Made by a program: the position numbers and the translations under genes | In this document: positions 14,564-22,812 of the stretch, piece after piece | Layout: each line of letters starts with the position of its first letter | How positions within the stretch are numbered: the first letter of the stretch is position 1 | NCBI GenBank assembly: GCA_002897695.1 | Contig: BDTG01000012.1 | Span: forward strand, 1 to 29,863 | Length of the DNA: 29,863 nt | Direction of reading: 5' to 3' | Source: a bacterium BMS3Abin14 | GTDB taxonomy: Bacteria; BMS3Abin14 | Notes under the pieces: generated by a model | Database searches by the model: none | What the model was told of the DNA's origin: nothing | What the model saw: only the letters and a program-made list of their open reading frames with translations

Positions 14564-14857
14564 GTCCCCACCCGGATCGACGCCCGATTCCCTCCTTCTC
14601 ATCTCTTTTTCTACCCTCTCGGCGAGGAAAATCTTCATGAGGGACTGGTAGGGCACGTCCATGCGGTTGGCGAGGATCTTTATCTCCTCGAGCATCATCT
14701 CCGGCAGACGCAGGGAGATGGTCTTCACCGAGGGCTTCAGCTTGGGGAAGCTGACCTTTCGGCCCTTTCTCCAGTCGATTCGATCGGCGGAATCGGTCAC
14801 GGCCCAGAAGGACCGCTCCTCTTCCTCGGAACCGAACTTCGGGATACGTTCACTCAT
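14519..14857 (-). CDS. brnA: BrnA-type ribbon-helix-helix antitoxin, orphan
   Basis: This 112-residue protein starts [18 protein letters not shown] and contains a CopG/BrnA ribbon-helix-helix region, [40 protein letters not shown] (given here as the region about 58-98). BrnA proteins neutralise the ribonuclease BrnT and repress the shared operon. The ATG overlaps the end of brnT (ATGAGTGA), the normal order being toxin then antitoxin. Because brnT has lost its 5' half, this antitoxin is probably orphaned and may lack its own promoter. The last 20 residues extend beyond the usual end and may come from the recombination joint shared with the SEC-C gene. Confidence 0.8.
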   Translation of the reverse strand: MSERIPKFGSEEEERSFWAVTDSADRIDWRKGRKVSFPKLKPSVKTISLRLPEMMLEEIKILANRMDVPYQSLMKIFLAERVEKEMRRRESGVDPGGDSALHDAKGKYGRKT

Positions 14858-15002
14858 GATCGGTAGAAACCTTCCTTTCCTTGCGGCACATGGGGCGGGC
14901 TGAAATGATCCGGACCTGATCACCGCGCATGGTAAACACCAGGAAAAGCATCCTTCGGGCGTCTGTTCGGCCGAGGCAGTAGAATCTCTTGCGATAAAAT
15001 CT
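14850..15002 (-). pseudogene. brnT: BrnT toxin, C-terminal fragment
   Basis: Reading the minus strand from about 15002 gives KRFYCLGRTDARRMLFLVFT then MRGDQVRIISARPMCRKERKV, ending in a TGA that overlaps the brnA start. This is the C-terminal half of BrnT, a RelE-fold ribonuclease toxin. It includes the RIISAR and RKER segments typical of the family. About 45 N-terminal residues are missing. Upstream the sequence passes into an AACGCAGAGTTACGCAAAG stretch of dispersed-repeat type. There is no start codon in a suitable place. Confidence 0.8.
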
Positions 15003-15269
15003 GTGTTTTAGAGCTGTAACGCAGAGTTACGCAAAGAAGATCCAAAACCCATAGGGTCCTGGTTTTAAACTTCGTGGTCAGTTGGTTCTTTCCACGATAT
15101 GGTCCAAGGATAACCAGCCGATTTCAAGGAAATCCCGCTCCGACTATGGAGTGGTTGGGTGATGGAAATTAAACTGAACTGAGAACCAGGGGTGAACAAA
15201 TATCGTCAAGCAGCCTTGAGCAAGAGTGAAAGCAACCTTAATAATCATCAATGGACACGTTTCCCCTTT

Positions 15270-16004
15270 CTACCTTTTACTTTTTACATGGGAGGGAACC
15301 CCTCCGGTGTATGTGCAGGAAAATTCGCAGATCCGACAGTAGTGGACCTCACGTTTGGCCGATCCATCAGCGTCCCCCGACAATATGACGGCGTTGGAGA
15401 TGTCGCGGTCGAGCTGGAGCTGGCACTTGTCACGGGTGAAACCGTCAGAATCCAGGGCCCTTTCGGGGCAGACGGTAAGACAGGAATGAACGCAGTCCGA
15501 ACACGGATTGCAATCGATGGGTGTTGATGGGGTGAGAGGAAAATCCACTAAACGAGCCCGAAATCTGACCCGAGTTCCAAAACTGGGATGGATGAGGAGA
15601 TTGTTGGCCCCGATTGTTCCAAGGCCGGCCAGGACAGCCGCCCCCTTCAGGAATACACCGCCCTTCTCCACGTAGTAGTGCAGGTCCTGGGAGGAAAGCC
15701 CTTCCTCGCCCAGCCACCGTCCGATCCTGTCTGATATCCGCATCAGCCGTCGGTTTCCCTCTGAGTTGCCGTATCTGGCACCGTCTTTACGGACAAAATA
15801 ATCGAGGGCAGGCTCGTGGAGAGGGTGGCGAAGGGCGAGCACCAGGAGGTAATGATGATCCAGTAAACCTTCAGGGCGGGGTAACTTCCGGTGGCTGGGC
15901 CCGTTCAGCAGGTCTGAAGCAAGGCACACACCAGCGTCATCGGCGCCTAATACCTTAGCTTGGTGGATGAGCCGGTCTCTGAGCAAGACGGTATCCCTGT
16001 TCAC
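15270..16004 (-). CDS. Double [4Fe-4S] protein, epoxyqueuosine reductase (QueG)-like
   Basis: This 244-residue cytoplasmic protein resembles the Fe-S half of QueG-type reductases. It contains GAAVLAGLGTIGANNLLIHP, then FRARLVDFPL, then a Cys-rich region: CNPCSDCVHSCLTVCP, a later Cys in CQLQLD, and CRICEFSC. These would hold two [4Fe-4S] clusters. It lacks the long cobalamin-binding N-terminus and C-terminal HEAT repeats of true QueG, so a separate redox role is likely. The GTG start at 16004 has CTGGAG 8 nt upstream. It follows the ferredoxin-nitroreductase gene by 103 bp and probably belongs to that transcript. Confidence 0.75.
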   Translation of the reverse strand: MNRDTVLLRDRLIHQAKVLGADDAGVCLASDLLNGPSHRKLPRPEGLLDHHYLLVLALRHPLHEPALDYFVRKDGARYGNSEGNRRLMRISDRIGRWLGEEGLSSQDLHYYVEKGGVFLKGAAVLAGLGTIGANNLLIHPSFGTRVRFRARLVDFPLTPSTPIDCNPCSDCVHSCLTVCPERALDSDGFTRDKCQLQLDRDISNAVILSGDADGSAKREVHYCRICEFSCTYTGGVPSHVKSKR

Positions 16005-16107
16005 AGGACTACTCCAGCAGTGTCCGCACGTGGGCCGCTTGGTGCGGGCCCACTTCGTAGTCGCGAAAGGCGTAAACCTTGGAGTGGATTCTCTTCATAA
16101 GCTGATC

Positions 16108-16935
16108 CTACTCCTTCCAGATAATCGTGGCTTCCTTACGGGCGGGCATTCGGTGAAATCGGTGTTTGGGATATCCGACCATCATCGCTCCCACAGGCTT
16201 GTTGCCTTCAGGAAGGCCGAGGGCAGCGGTAAGGGGGGGCCAGCAATCAGCCGCCCACATGACGAAACCGGCCCAGCACGTTCCCAGCTCGAAGGAGGGT
16301 GCCGCCAGATCGAAAAAAGTCAGGGCAATAGCGCTGTCGACGGGCATTATCGGATAGGCCTCCGGTCCGTGGGTTACCACGAGGGCGGGTGCGCCGCGGC
16401 AGATAAAATCGATGCCCGCTTCCCAGGCCCTTACCATACCCGCCATCTGGTAGCGCTCTGCCATGGGCTCTTTTTCTCCGACCATGTGACGCATCCAGTC
16501 TATGGCCAGATCCACAAGCTTAACGACTTCATCTCTTCCGGAAACTACGAGCCACTGGACCTGCTGGCTATTGCTGCCGGTAGGAGCGTACCTGGCGATG
16601 TCTATAACCTTTCGCAGCACTTCCCTGTCAACCGGCTTATCCCTGTAGGCACGGATCGACCGTCTGGACCGGAGCAATTGCTCGACCTGCTCCTGGCTTA
16701 CCGCCAGATCATTATCAATTGGCGGACACTCCGCGATCGGCATCCTTGCGAGAGAGATAGCCGAGTAGGGACACACCGAGACGCAGTGTCCGCAATTGAT
16801 GCATCTGACTTCCGCACCGTTTGCAGGGGTGGGAAAAGCTTCTTCGGATCTGATCTCGATGATTCCGGCGGGACATTCCGCCACGCAAAAACCTTCTCTT
16901 TGACAGAGCGCTTCATCCACGGTGAACAAGCTCAC
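16108..16935 (-). CDS. Ferredoxin-nitroreductase fusion
   Basis: This 275-residue protein joins an N-terminal two-cluster ferredoxin to a nitroreductase domain. The first set of Cys is in LCQREGFCVAECP, and the second is CINCGHCVSVCP. The FMN-binding nitroreductase domain starts at LLRSRRSIRAYRDKPVDRE and continues through RYAPTGSNSQQVQW, with GTCWAGFV later. The likely reaction is reduction of a flavin substrate or nitro/quinone compound with electrons from the attached clusters. The frame is open to 17016, but I choose the GTG at 16935. GGAGG lies 7 nt before it, and the protein then begins VSLFTVDEA, a usual start for this family. Confidence 0.85.
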   Translation of the reverse strand: MSLFTVDEALCQREGFCVAECPAGIIEIRSEEAFPTPANGAEVRCINCGHCVSVCPYSAISLARMPIAECPPIDNDLAVSQEQVEQLLRSRRSIRAYRDKPVDREVLRKVIDIARYAPTGSNSQQVQWLVVSGRDEVVKLVDLAIDWMRHMVGEKEPMAERYQMAGMVRAWEAGIDFICRGAPALVVTHGPEAYPIMPVDSAIALTFFDLAAPSFELGTCWAGFVMWAADCWPPLTAALGLPEGNKPVGAMMVGYPKHRFHRMPARKEATIIWKE

Positions 16936-17030
16936 AGGTAAACCTCCTATCAGCGTCAGGGGGTCGGCAGTTTCTGCCCACCCATATCTGTCCCCAGTAA
17001 CTTCCTTGAGGGCCATCCGGGCTTAACAGG

Positions 17031-17474
17031 TCAGGATGGGAAATTGACGTTTATCATCTCGTCGAGCCTGGACAGGAACCGGGAACGGTTTTTTTTGTCC
17101 ATTGGAGCCGGCCCGCCTGTGAATTCTCCTGTCTGGCGCAGGTAATCCTTTAAGGCCCGCATGGCCAGAGCGTCGCCGATTCCAGCCTCTGTAAACTCTT
17201 CTCCCCTGGTGCCGAGGACCCTGGCGCCGGCCTCGATACAGCGTGCCGCCAACGGAATGTCACCGGTGACAACAATATCCCCGGGTCCGGCATGGTCCGC
17301 AATCCAGTCATCAGCGGCGTCAAAATCACCGGGGACTATCTGGAACGCAACGCGTTTGTTAAGGGGTGTTCTCATCCAGCTGTTGGCGACCACACAGACA
17401 TCCACTGAGTAACGATCGGCTACCTTGTACGTCTCTTCCTTGACAGGGCATGCATCAGCGTCGATGTAGATCAC
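17031..17474 (-). CDS. yaiI: YaiI/YqxD family protein (UPF0178/DUF188), PIN-like
   Basis: This 147-residue protein shows the UPF0178 pattern: YIDADACPVKEE at the N-terminus, VANSWM, VPGDFDAADDWIA, DIVVTGDIPLAARC, and GTRGEEFTEAGIGDALAMR. The fold is PIN-like with conserved acids, and ribonuclease activity has been suggested for the family; this is not proven. The GTG start at 17474 lies behind GGAGG and overlaps the sigma-54 activator gene by 20 bp. The two are thus co-translated, although no functional link is obvious. Confidence 0.9.
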   Translation of the reverse strand: MIYIDADACPVKEETYKVADRYSVDVCVVANSWMRTPLNKRVAFQIVPGDFDAADDWIADHAGPGDIVVTGDIPLAARCIEAGARVLGTRGEEFTEAGIGDALAMRALKDYLRQTGEFTGGPAPMDKKNRSRFLSRLDEMINVNFPS

Positions 17475-19737
17475 CGGCCACCTCCCTCGCCCTGATCCCC
17501 TGCCTTTCCATCATGCGGTAGAAGGTCCTTCGGGGAATCCCGGCCATTGCGCAGGCCTTTGTGACGTTTCCGTCGGCGGTTTTCAGATAGTGGACGAGGA
17601 GTTTTTTCTCAGCGCTGCCGATAGATTTATCGCGCATGGTCCAGTAGTCCAGCACCGGTTCGGGTCCGGCAAAGCCCTTCCGGGAGGATTGAGCCTGCAG
17701 CTCCGCGGGAAGGTGCTTCGGCTCGATAAGGACAAGCGAGCCGGCAAGAGGCGCCAGAACTACCGCCCTTTCGATCACGTTTTCCAACTCCCGGATATTG
17801 CCGGGCCAGTGATAGGCCATTATGATTTCCATGGCATCGTCTGAAATGCCGTGAACCTGCTTGTTGACCCTTGCGCAGGCCTTCTGCAGGAGGTGCTTCG
17901 CGAGGAGGGGGATATCCTCTTGCCGGTCCCTGAGCGGAGGAAGGCGGACGGTGATGATGGCCAGCCTGTAGAAGAGATCCTCACGGAAGCTGTGGGATTC
18001 AATGGCCTTTTCCAGATTCCTGTTGGTTGCGGCGATAAGACGGACATCGACTTTCCTGGTGCTGTTTTCGCCTACACGCCGGATCTCTCCCGTGTCAACC
18101 ACCCTCAGGAGCTTGGCCTGAAGTTCCATGGAAATATCCCCGATCTCATCAAGGAAGAGGGTGCCGCCGTCGGCCTCTTCGAACAGACCTTTCTTGTCCG
18201 CAATGGCACCGGTAAAGGCTCCCTTGGCGTGCCCGAAAAGCTCGCTGTCCAGGACCCCCTCGGCGATAGCGGTACAATTGATAGCTATGAGAGGGTGGCC
18301 GGCTTTGTCGCTGTTCCGATGGATTGCTCGAGCCACCAGTTCTTTGCCTGTGCCGCTCTCTCCCCGGATCAGGACGGTTGTGGGTGTCGGCGCCACCTGG
18401 TTTATAACCTGCAGGACCTGCTGAATCTGCTTCGATGTCCCGATTATGTTGGGCGAAGTTGTAGCGTTTTTGAACTGTTTATGGATGATTTCGTACTTCT
18501 GGGTAAGTTCCTCGTTGTTGGTGGACAGTTCCCGGATGAGGTATGGAAGGCACATCTCCAGCTTGGCGAACCCATGAACTACCGCCTTTGCCTTTTCCCG
18601 GCATGTGGGGAATCCGCAGGCGCCGCAGTTTAACTCCTCGGCCCGGGTGTTCATGCCAAGGGTGTCCAGAATCTGCTGGATGGCCTCCGGTGTCGTCTCC
18701 TCAAGTTCGGTTGATCGGTCAACATAAGGTCTTGAAAGATCCAGACGTTCTCCATCCGGAACCGGGAGGGGGACATCCACCGCCTCCTCAATAACCCTGG
18801 CCTGCAGGTCCTGTCGCTGGAACAGTGTAAGGTCGGTGCCCACGCCGTGGGAATTGTTGTCGATAGTGCAGTATTTAACCATAGACAGGCCATGCCGGAA
18901 GGAACCGTCGTGCACCTCTTTTAAAAAGGCCAACGTTCTGGCCGCACCGGAGACAGCTAGAATCCGGGATCGTTTGGATTCACCGCCCGGGATCAGGCGG
19001 GCCAGAAAATCCCGTGTCAGCCAGTACTGGCTACCGGCGAGCAGCGGCGATCTGTAGTCGAAGGACCCGTCGGTTTTAAGATCGCTGCCCTTTGCAATCA
19101 GCCAGTCTTTCAATTCCCTGAACGTCACCACCACTTCGATGTCTTCCTTGAAGCCCTGCTTTTCCATCAGGGCCTTGGTTCCCAGACATGACGTGGCCAG
19201 GACAATATTGAACGGGGATTCGGCTCTTTTGTTCAGATATCGGGCCGTGGCCACACCGGGGATGGTAACGGGAACCATGAAAGGGATAAGACTGGGAGCG
19301 TGTTTTTCGATGTAGGCGCTTGAAATGGGACATAGCGATCCAATAAACGGGTGGTGTTTCTTCTTCAGGATATTTTCGTAGGCTTGGAAGACATGCTCGA
19401 TGGCGAGCATGGAGGATCGAACCTCACTAAACCCATGTGAAAGAAGGATGGATTCGAGATCCAGGGGGGATATTCGGGGAAAGGTGATGGGCCAGTTTCT
19501 GTCCAGCAGCATGACGGTGGGATGGGGCCCACTAAGGACGGCTTCCATCTGGTTGATGGTTTCCGTCATCTGTATTGCTCCCTGACTGCAGGCATCGAGG
19601 CAGTCACCACAGTTGATGCACCTTGCCCTGGAGATGACAATTCCGTCGTCCTGGACTTTTATAGCCTTGACCGGACAGGAGCGGACGCAGGAGTAGCACT
19701 TTTTGCATTTCGATTTGTCGGTGTAAATCACCCTCAT
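17455..19737 (-). CDS. Sigma-54 activator with ferredoxin and iron-hydrogenase-like sensor domains
   Basis: This 760-residue regulator has unusual sensory domains. Residues 11-21 and 40-50 each carry a CxxCxxCxxxC cluster motif. Residues about 75-310 resemble the large C-terminal domain of [FeFe]-hydrogenase, with SLCP (134-137) and ATSC (181-184) where cluster ligands would lie; the third H-cluster motif is not visible, so catalysis is unlikely. A four-Cys Fe-S domain follows (C371, C374, C379, C396). Then comes the AAA+ domain: GESGTGKE (459-466), GAFTGA (506-511), LDEIGD (529-534). A Fis-type helix-turn-helix ends the protein. It should drive sigma-54 promoters in response to redox state or H2 (inference). 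A sigma-70 promoter precedes it and a deleted paralogue lies at 9169-10117. Confidence 0.9.
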   Translation of the reverse strand: MRVIYTDKSKCKKCYSCVRSCPVKAIKVQDDGIVISRARCINCGDCLDACSQGAIQMTETINQMEAVLSGPHPTVMLLDRNWPITFPRISPLDLESILLSHGFSEVRSSMLAIEHVFQAYENILKKKHHPFIGSLCPISSAYIEKHAPSLIPFMVPVTIPGVATARYLNKRAESPFNIVLATSCLGTKALMEKQGFKEDIEVVVTFRELKDWLIAKGSDLKTDGSFDYRSPLLAGSQYWLTRDFLARLIPGGESKRSRILAVSGAARTLAFLKEVHDGSFRHGLSMVKYCTIDNNSHGVGTDLTLFQRQDLQARVIEEAVDVPLPVPDGERLDLSRPYVDRSTELEETTPEAIQQILDTLGMNTRAEELNCGACGFPTCREKAKAVVHGFAKLEMCLPYLIRELSTNNEELTQKYEIIHKQFKNATTSPNIIGTSKQIQQVLQVINQVAPTPTTVLIRGESGTGKELVARAIHRNSDKAGHPLIAINCTAIAEGVLDSELFGHAKGAFTGAIADKKGLFEEADGGTLFLDEIGDISMELQAKLLRVVDTGEIRRVGENSTRKVDVRLIAATNRNLEKAIESHSFREDLFYRLAIITVRLPPLRDRQEDIPLLAKHLLQKACARVNKQVHGISDDAMEIIMAYHWPGNIRELENVIERAVVLAPLAGSLVLIEPKHLPAELQAQSSRKGFAGPEPVLDYWTMRDKSIGSAEKKLLVHYLKTADGNVTKACAMAGIPRRTFYRMMERQGIRAREVAGDLHRR

Positions 19738-19766
19738 GGCGATGCGACCTCTCTTCTTCTGAAATA

Positions 19767-19795
19767 TGTATAGTTCAGTTTAACGGGTGTGTCAA
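19767..19795 (-). promoter_or_regulatory. Sigma-70 promoter of the sigma-54 activator operon
   Basis: On the minus strand TTGACA (19795-19790) is followed by a 17-nt spacer and TATACA (19772-19767). The -10 hexamer lies about 30 nt before the activator ATG at 19737. This is the best housekeeping promoter match in the window and implies that the activator is not dependent on sigma-54 for its own expression. Confidence 0.65.
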
Positions 19796-19905
19796 ATGTG
19801 GCGCATGGTGTTCAAGTGTGTCTGAAAGTGTGCCGCGCGCCGAAAGCTGTTCCCAGTGATATCTGAAGGAAATACGATGTTGGTGGGGGGATCGGCCGGT
19901 TATTG

Positions 19906-19943
19906 AAAAAAGAAGGGAAGGCTAATACTTAAACCTTCCCTTC
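19906..19943 (-). terminator. Rho-independent terminator after the small gene at 20011-20238
   Basis: Perfect 10-bp arms GAAGGGAAGG and CCTTCCCTTC enclose a 12-nt loop. On the minus strand they are followed at once by six T. This is a textbook terminator about 70 nt beyond the stop of the upstream small gene. Confidence 0.85.
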
Positions 19944-20010
19944 CAGCCTAGGGGGGGACCTAGGAAACTTTCATCGCCATGCTCACAACATGACAAAGTG
20001 ATTACATGCT

Positions 20011-20238
20011 TCAGCCGGCCCGGTGTGTCGTGTGGTTCCGCCGATAACTGGTCTTTAACTCGGCATCAGCGGCATTGTTCATGGCCTCATTGACGACCGC
20101 AGAAAGGTCGCCGTAGATTCCCATGGCTTTTTTCAGGAATGAGCTCACAATCGAGCCATCGGTGTTGTTCTGTACAGCGGCCTTTGCCCTTGCCATCCTG
20201 ATCGCTGCTGTTACGTCCAGTTTTGCAACTTTTCCCAT
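20011..20238 (-). CDS. Small conserved-looking protein of unknown function
   Basis: This 75-residue basic protein begins MGKVAKLDVTAAIRMARAKA. The ATG at 20238 is chosen over 20277 because AGGAGG lies 6 nt before it. It is helical, Ala- and Lys-rich, without a signal peptide or Cys. The strong ribosome site and the perfect terminator at 19906-19943 argue that it is a real, self-contained, well-expressed gene. I do not recognise the family; the basic helical character would suit a nucleic-acid- or ribosome-associated protein, which is a guess. Confidence 0.7.
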   Translation of the reverse strand: MGKVAKLDVTAAIRMARAKAAVQNNTDGSIVSSFLKKAMGIYGDLSAVVNEAMNNAADAELKTSYRRNHTTHRAG

Positions 20239-20941
20239 GATGATCCTCCTTGCCTGCAGTACGATTAGCCTTCCCAACCGGCTATCACAATTAATTCACA
20301 ATGTAAGTTCGGTATATTTGTTCCTTGCGCTGGTTTAAGCAAGAGGTGTGCCAGGAAGCGTTTCTGAATAGAGCAGAATATTTTTTTGAGCGGTAACCTG
20401 ACGGACTGCGGCAATAGGCTATTTTTACCTTTATTTGTATATAGTTATGGCAATAGCCGGGCTGGATTTCCTCCCGGACTTATTTTGTCGATTGTATGCG
20501 ATACACGGAAACAGGCTTTTAAAAAGCGAGCCCGGCACACATGTGTCAATAATGACACATAGATATTTTCATTAAAAACAACATGTTCCGGAATAGTGTG
20601 CAATGTATGTGCAAGAATTGGCACATATAGCGTGCGCCCGCAGTACGCCGGGGCGCTCTTTTCAGCTTCCGTCTTCACCCTGCGGGCTTCGACGTGACAA
20701 GCCGCATGAGATTGCCGCGCCACGGTTTCACTCGGGCTCGCAATGACAGCAAAACAATCAAGGTACGCATTAACCGGATGAGCCATATTTAAACTAAGGT
20801 TATCACCCGCATAAAACGGTGAAATCCCGAAACCTGGAGGAGGTAGACAATGGCAAAGTGAATATTTGAACCAGGACACACCGCAGTCGAGTTTCGTGTG
20901 TGTCACATGATGGTGACAAACTGCTAGGAACTGTTTCCAAG
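20239..20941. other. Intergenic DNA with dispersed repeats
   Basis: No credible gene occurs here. 20708-20748 is a copy of the dispersed repeat that reads TCATTGCGAG...GCAATCTC on the minus strand. 20758-20787 is the first copy of a 30-bp repeat shared with 22443-22472 and 22735-22764. TGTCAC/GTGACA at 20901-20918 is a short perfect inverted repeat beside the phoH stop. A strong ribosome site (GGAGGAGG) precedes only a three-codon frame at 20850. Confidence 0.5.
20758..20787 (+). repeat. 30-bp repeat around phoH, copy A
   Basis: The core reads GGTACGCATTAACCGGATGA. It matches copy C at 22735-22764 at 25 of 30 positions in the same orientation. Copy A lies past the 3' end of the PIN-PhoH gene. 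Confidence 0.55.
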
Positions 20942-22318
20942 CTACAGGATCTTCGCGGCCGCTGTGGCCAGTCGGCTCCGTTCCCCCTTGTCCAGGAAGA
21001 GAGTGGAGGCAAGGTTCAGATCGGAGGCCCTGAACTTCTCGGAGGTGACGGCAAGGCCGTTATCGGCTGAGCTCATGTAGGGGCTGTCAATCTGAAAAAT
21101 GTCCCCGGTGAGGATGATCTTGGTGTTTTCCCCCGCCCTGGTGATGATTGTCTTGATCTCATGGGGGGTCAGGTTCTGGGCCTCGTCTATCATGAATATA
21201 CCGTTGGACACGCTTCTGCCCCGGATGTACGCCAGGGTCTGGACCTCGATCAACTTGGAATCGAAGAGATACTGAAGCGTAATGTCGTGGGGGCTTATCA
21301 CCGGCTCACGTCCTTTTCCCGGGCTTCCGTTGGACAGGTTGTCCACCAGGAACTCCAGGTTGTCGTAGATGGGCTGAAGCCACGGCCTGATCTTCTCCAT
21401 CTCGGTGCCGGGGAGCGCACCGGGATCCGGGCCCATGGGTATGATTGGCCGGGCGATGATGAGACGTTTGAACTTCTCCTCCAGGACCATGTCCAGGGCA
21501 CATGCCAGGGAGACGAGGGTCTTCCCGCTTCCTGCGACACCCATGACAAAGACAAGGTCGATATCAGTGTCCAGGATGGCGTCCATGAGAAAACGTTGCT
21601 TGTGGTTTCTCGGCCTGATGCCAAATACATCGTCGAGTTTTCCGAGCAGGCTGAAAAAATTCTTTCCGTTCTCATTCTCCCTGTAGCGGACAAGGGCGCT
21701 CTGGCTCAGGTCTGCCTCGTTTTTGAGTACAAAATAATCGTTTGGATGGGGTTCAAACTCCTTTTCGTCACTTCGATAACCCTCGACAGGGATCTCTTTC
21801 TCTCTGTAAAGCCTGTCGATATATTCCCCTTTAACCAGAACATAGCCGGCATCCTCCCGAATTTCCGAAACGGTCTTGTTGTGGTAGTAATCCTCCGACT
21901 CAACCCCAAGGATGTTTGCCTTGATCCTGACGTTGATATCCTTGCTGACGACTATGGTAGGTAATCTGGATTCCTTTTTGATGCTCAGCGCGACGTTCAG
22001 GATGATGTTATCGCTGGCGGTCTTTGCGCTGATGATTTCCAGCTCCCGTGGAAGCTTGATCTGCTCATCATAGAATCTTACAAAGATTTTACCGCCGGAC
22101 GGCAGCTTCACACCTTTGGTCAGATCTCCTTCCAGGCGAAGGTCATCAAGCTGTCTGGAAAACTGCCTGGCGGCGAAGCCGCGGGGATCATAGTGACGCT
22201 TGAAACTATCAAGCTCTTCCAGGACGATGGACGGGATGATGATATTGTTGTCCTCGAAAGTTTCGAGGCAATTGGGGGAATAGAGGATAACGTTTGTATC
22301 AAGAACAAAATTTTTCAC
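20942..22318 (-). CDS. phoH2: PIN-PhoH protein (PhoH2 / YlaK type)
   Basis: This 458-residue protein joins an N-terminal PIN ribonuclease domain to a PhoH ATPase. PIN acids are visible as D7 in LDTN, E34/E35 in VLEELD, D103 in ASDN and D127 in VSKD. The PhoH part has Walker A GVAGSGKT (260-267), the phosphate-contact region IARPIIPMGPD, Walker B MIDEAQ (376-381) and a TGD sensor. PhoH2 proteins are RNA-unwinding and cleaving enzymes. The full PIN-PhoH fusion is intact, and no separate antitoxin gene is seen beside it. The GTG start at 22318 is supported by AAAGGAG 8 nt upstream. Confidence 0.92.
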   Translation of the reverse strand: MKNFVLDTNVILYSPNCLETFEDNNIIIPSIVLEELDSFKRHYDPRGFAARQFSRQLDDLRLEGDLTKGVKLPSGGKIFVRFYDEQIKLPRELEIISAKTASDNIILNVALSIKKESRLPTIVVSKDINVRIKANILGVESEDYYHNKTVSEIREDAGYVLVKGEYIDRLYREKEIPVEGYRSDEKEFEPHPNDYFVLKNEADLSQSALVRYRENENGKNFFSLLGKLDDVFGIRPRNHKQRFLMDAILDTDIDLVFVMGVAGSGKTLVSLACALDMVLEEKFKRLIIARPIIPMGPDPGALPGTEMEKIRPWLQPIYDNLEFLVDNLSNGSPGKGREPVISPHDITLQYLFDSKLIEVQTLAYIRGRSVSNGIFMIDEAQNLTPHEIKTIITRAGENTKIILTGDIFQIDSPYMSSADNGLAVTSEKFRASDLNLASTLFLDKGERSRLATAAAKIL

Positions 22319-22349
22319 CGGCAGTCTCCTTTGGAAATGATGTCATTAC

Positions 22350-22386
22350 GCTTGTCCCCCATAGCTTCAGCGAAGGGGGGACAAGC
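22350..22386. repeat. Hairpin with 11-bp arms upstream of phoH
   Basis: GCTTGTCCCCC and GGGGGACAAGC enclose a loop containing ATAGCTTCAGCGAA. It begins 32 bp upstream of the phoH GTG. The loop motif CATAGCTT(C/T)AGCG(A/G)A resembles a sequence near 13990, so it may be another dispersed element. Confidence 0.55.
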
Positions 22387-22734
22387 GCGATGACAACGAA
22401 TGAGAACGGGTCGTAGTGACAAATGGTGGTTCCGGCCATCATGCAGGTACGCATTTCCCGGGTAAACCTGAATTATAACACCGTTTGTATTTCACTCAAA
22501 ATATTTCCACAGGCTTTTTTTCAGGTTGGGACGCCCGGGCTTCAACCCCTGTCAGCACCCGAAATCTCCCACAAAACCAATTTACATGTTAGAATATATG
22601 TAAGTCATCTTGGGGATGAGTAACCGGATAAAACCCTTTTTCTCTGCGAGAAACATATCGCTTCTGTATCTTACGGCCCGAAACTTATCCCTCACGTCAC
22701 AATGAAGGGGATAAGCGCAATAGCAGAGAAGTAT

Positions 22735-22764
22735 TCAAAGTACGTAGAAACCGGATGAACCATA
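22735..22764 (+). repeat. 30-bp repeat around phoH, copy C
   Basis: This copy has the core GTACGTAGAAACCGGATGAA. It matches copy A in 25 of 30 positions. A weaker copy B lies at 22443-22472 with the core GGTACGCATTTCCCGGGTAA. Copies B and C are in the spacer upstream of the Sel1 gene. Confidence 0.55.
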
Positions 22765-22812
22765 AAAGAAAGGTGGGGACAGTGAAGTCCATCGTGAATA
22801 GAGGAGGCGATA

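Larger units (their letters stand above)
22319..22812. other. Divergent spacer between phoH and the Sel1 gene
   Basis: No gene is seen. It holds a GCTTGTCCCCC/GGGGGACAAGC hairpin (22350-22386) just upstream of phoH, repeat copy B (22443-22472), and copy C (22735-22764) about 50 bp before the Sel1 start. No clear promoter hexamers were found by eye. Confidence 0.5.

Noticed and set aside
15192-15527. Plus-strand ORF of 111 codons with a GTG start
   Set aside because: Most of it is antisense to the well-supported QueG-like gene, and its non-overlapping N-terminus has no recognisable domain.
16008-16941. Long plus-strand ORF opposite the ferredoxin-nitroreductase gene
   Set aside because: It mirrors a gene with clear Cys clusters and FMN motifs and has no recognisable domain itself.
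20623-20640. Possible sigma-54 promoter at TGGCACATATAGCG
   Set aside because: The spacing between GG and GC is 8 nt rather than the required 10.
20850-20861. Strong ribosome site followed by ATG
   Set aside because: The frame has only three codons (Met-Ala-Lys) before TGA. It may be a leader remnant, but it is not a gene.
20445-20906. Minus-strand ORF of 153 codons in the phoH downstream region
   Set aside because: It runs through dispersed repeats of the TCATTGCGAG family, has odd composition and no domain.
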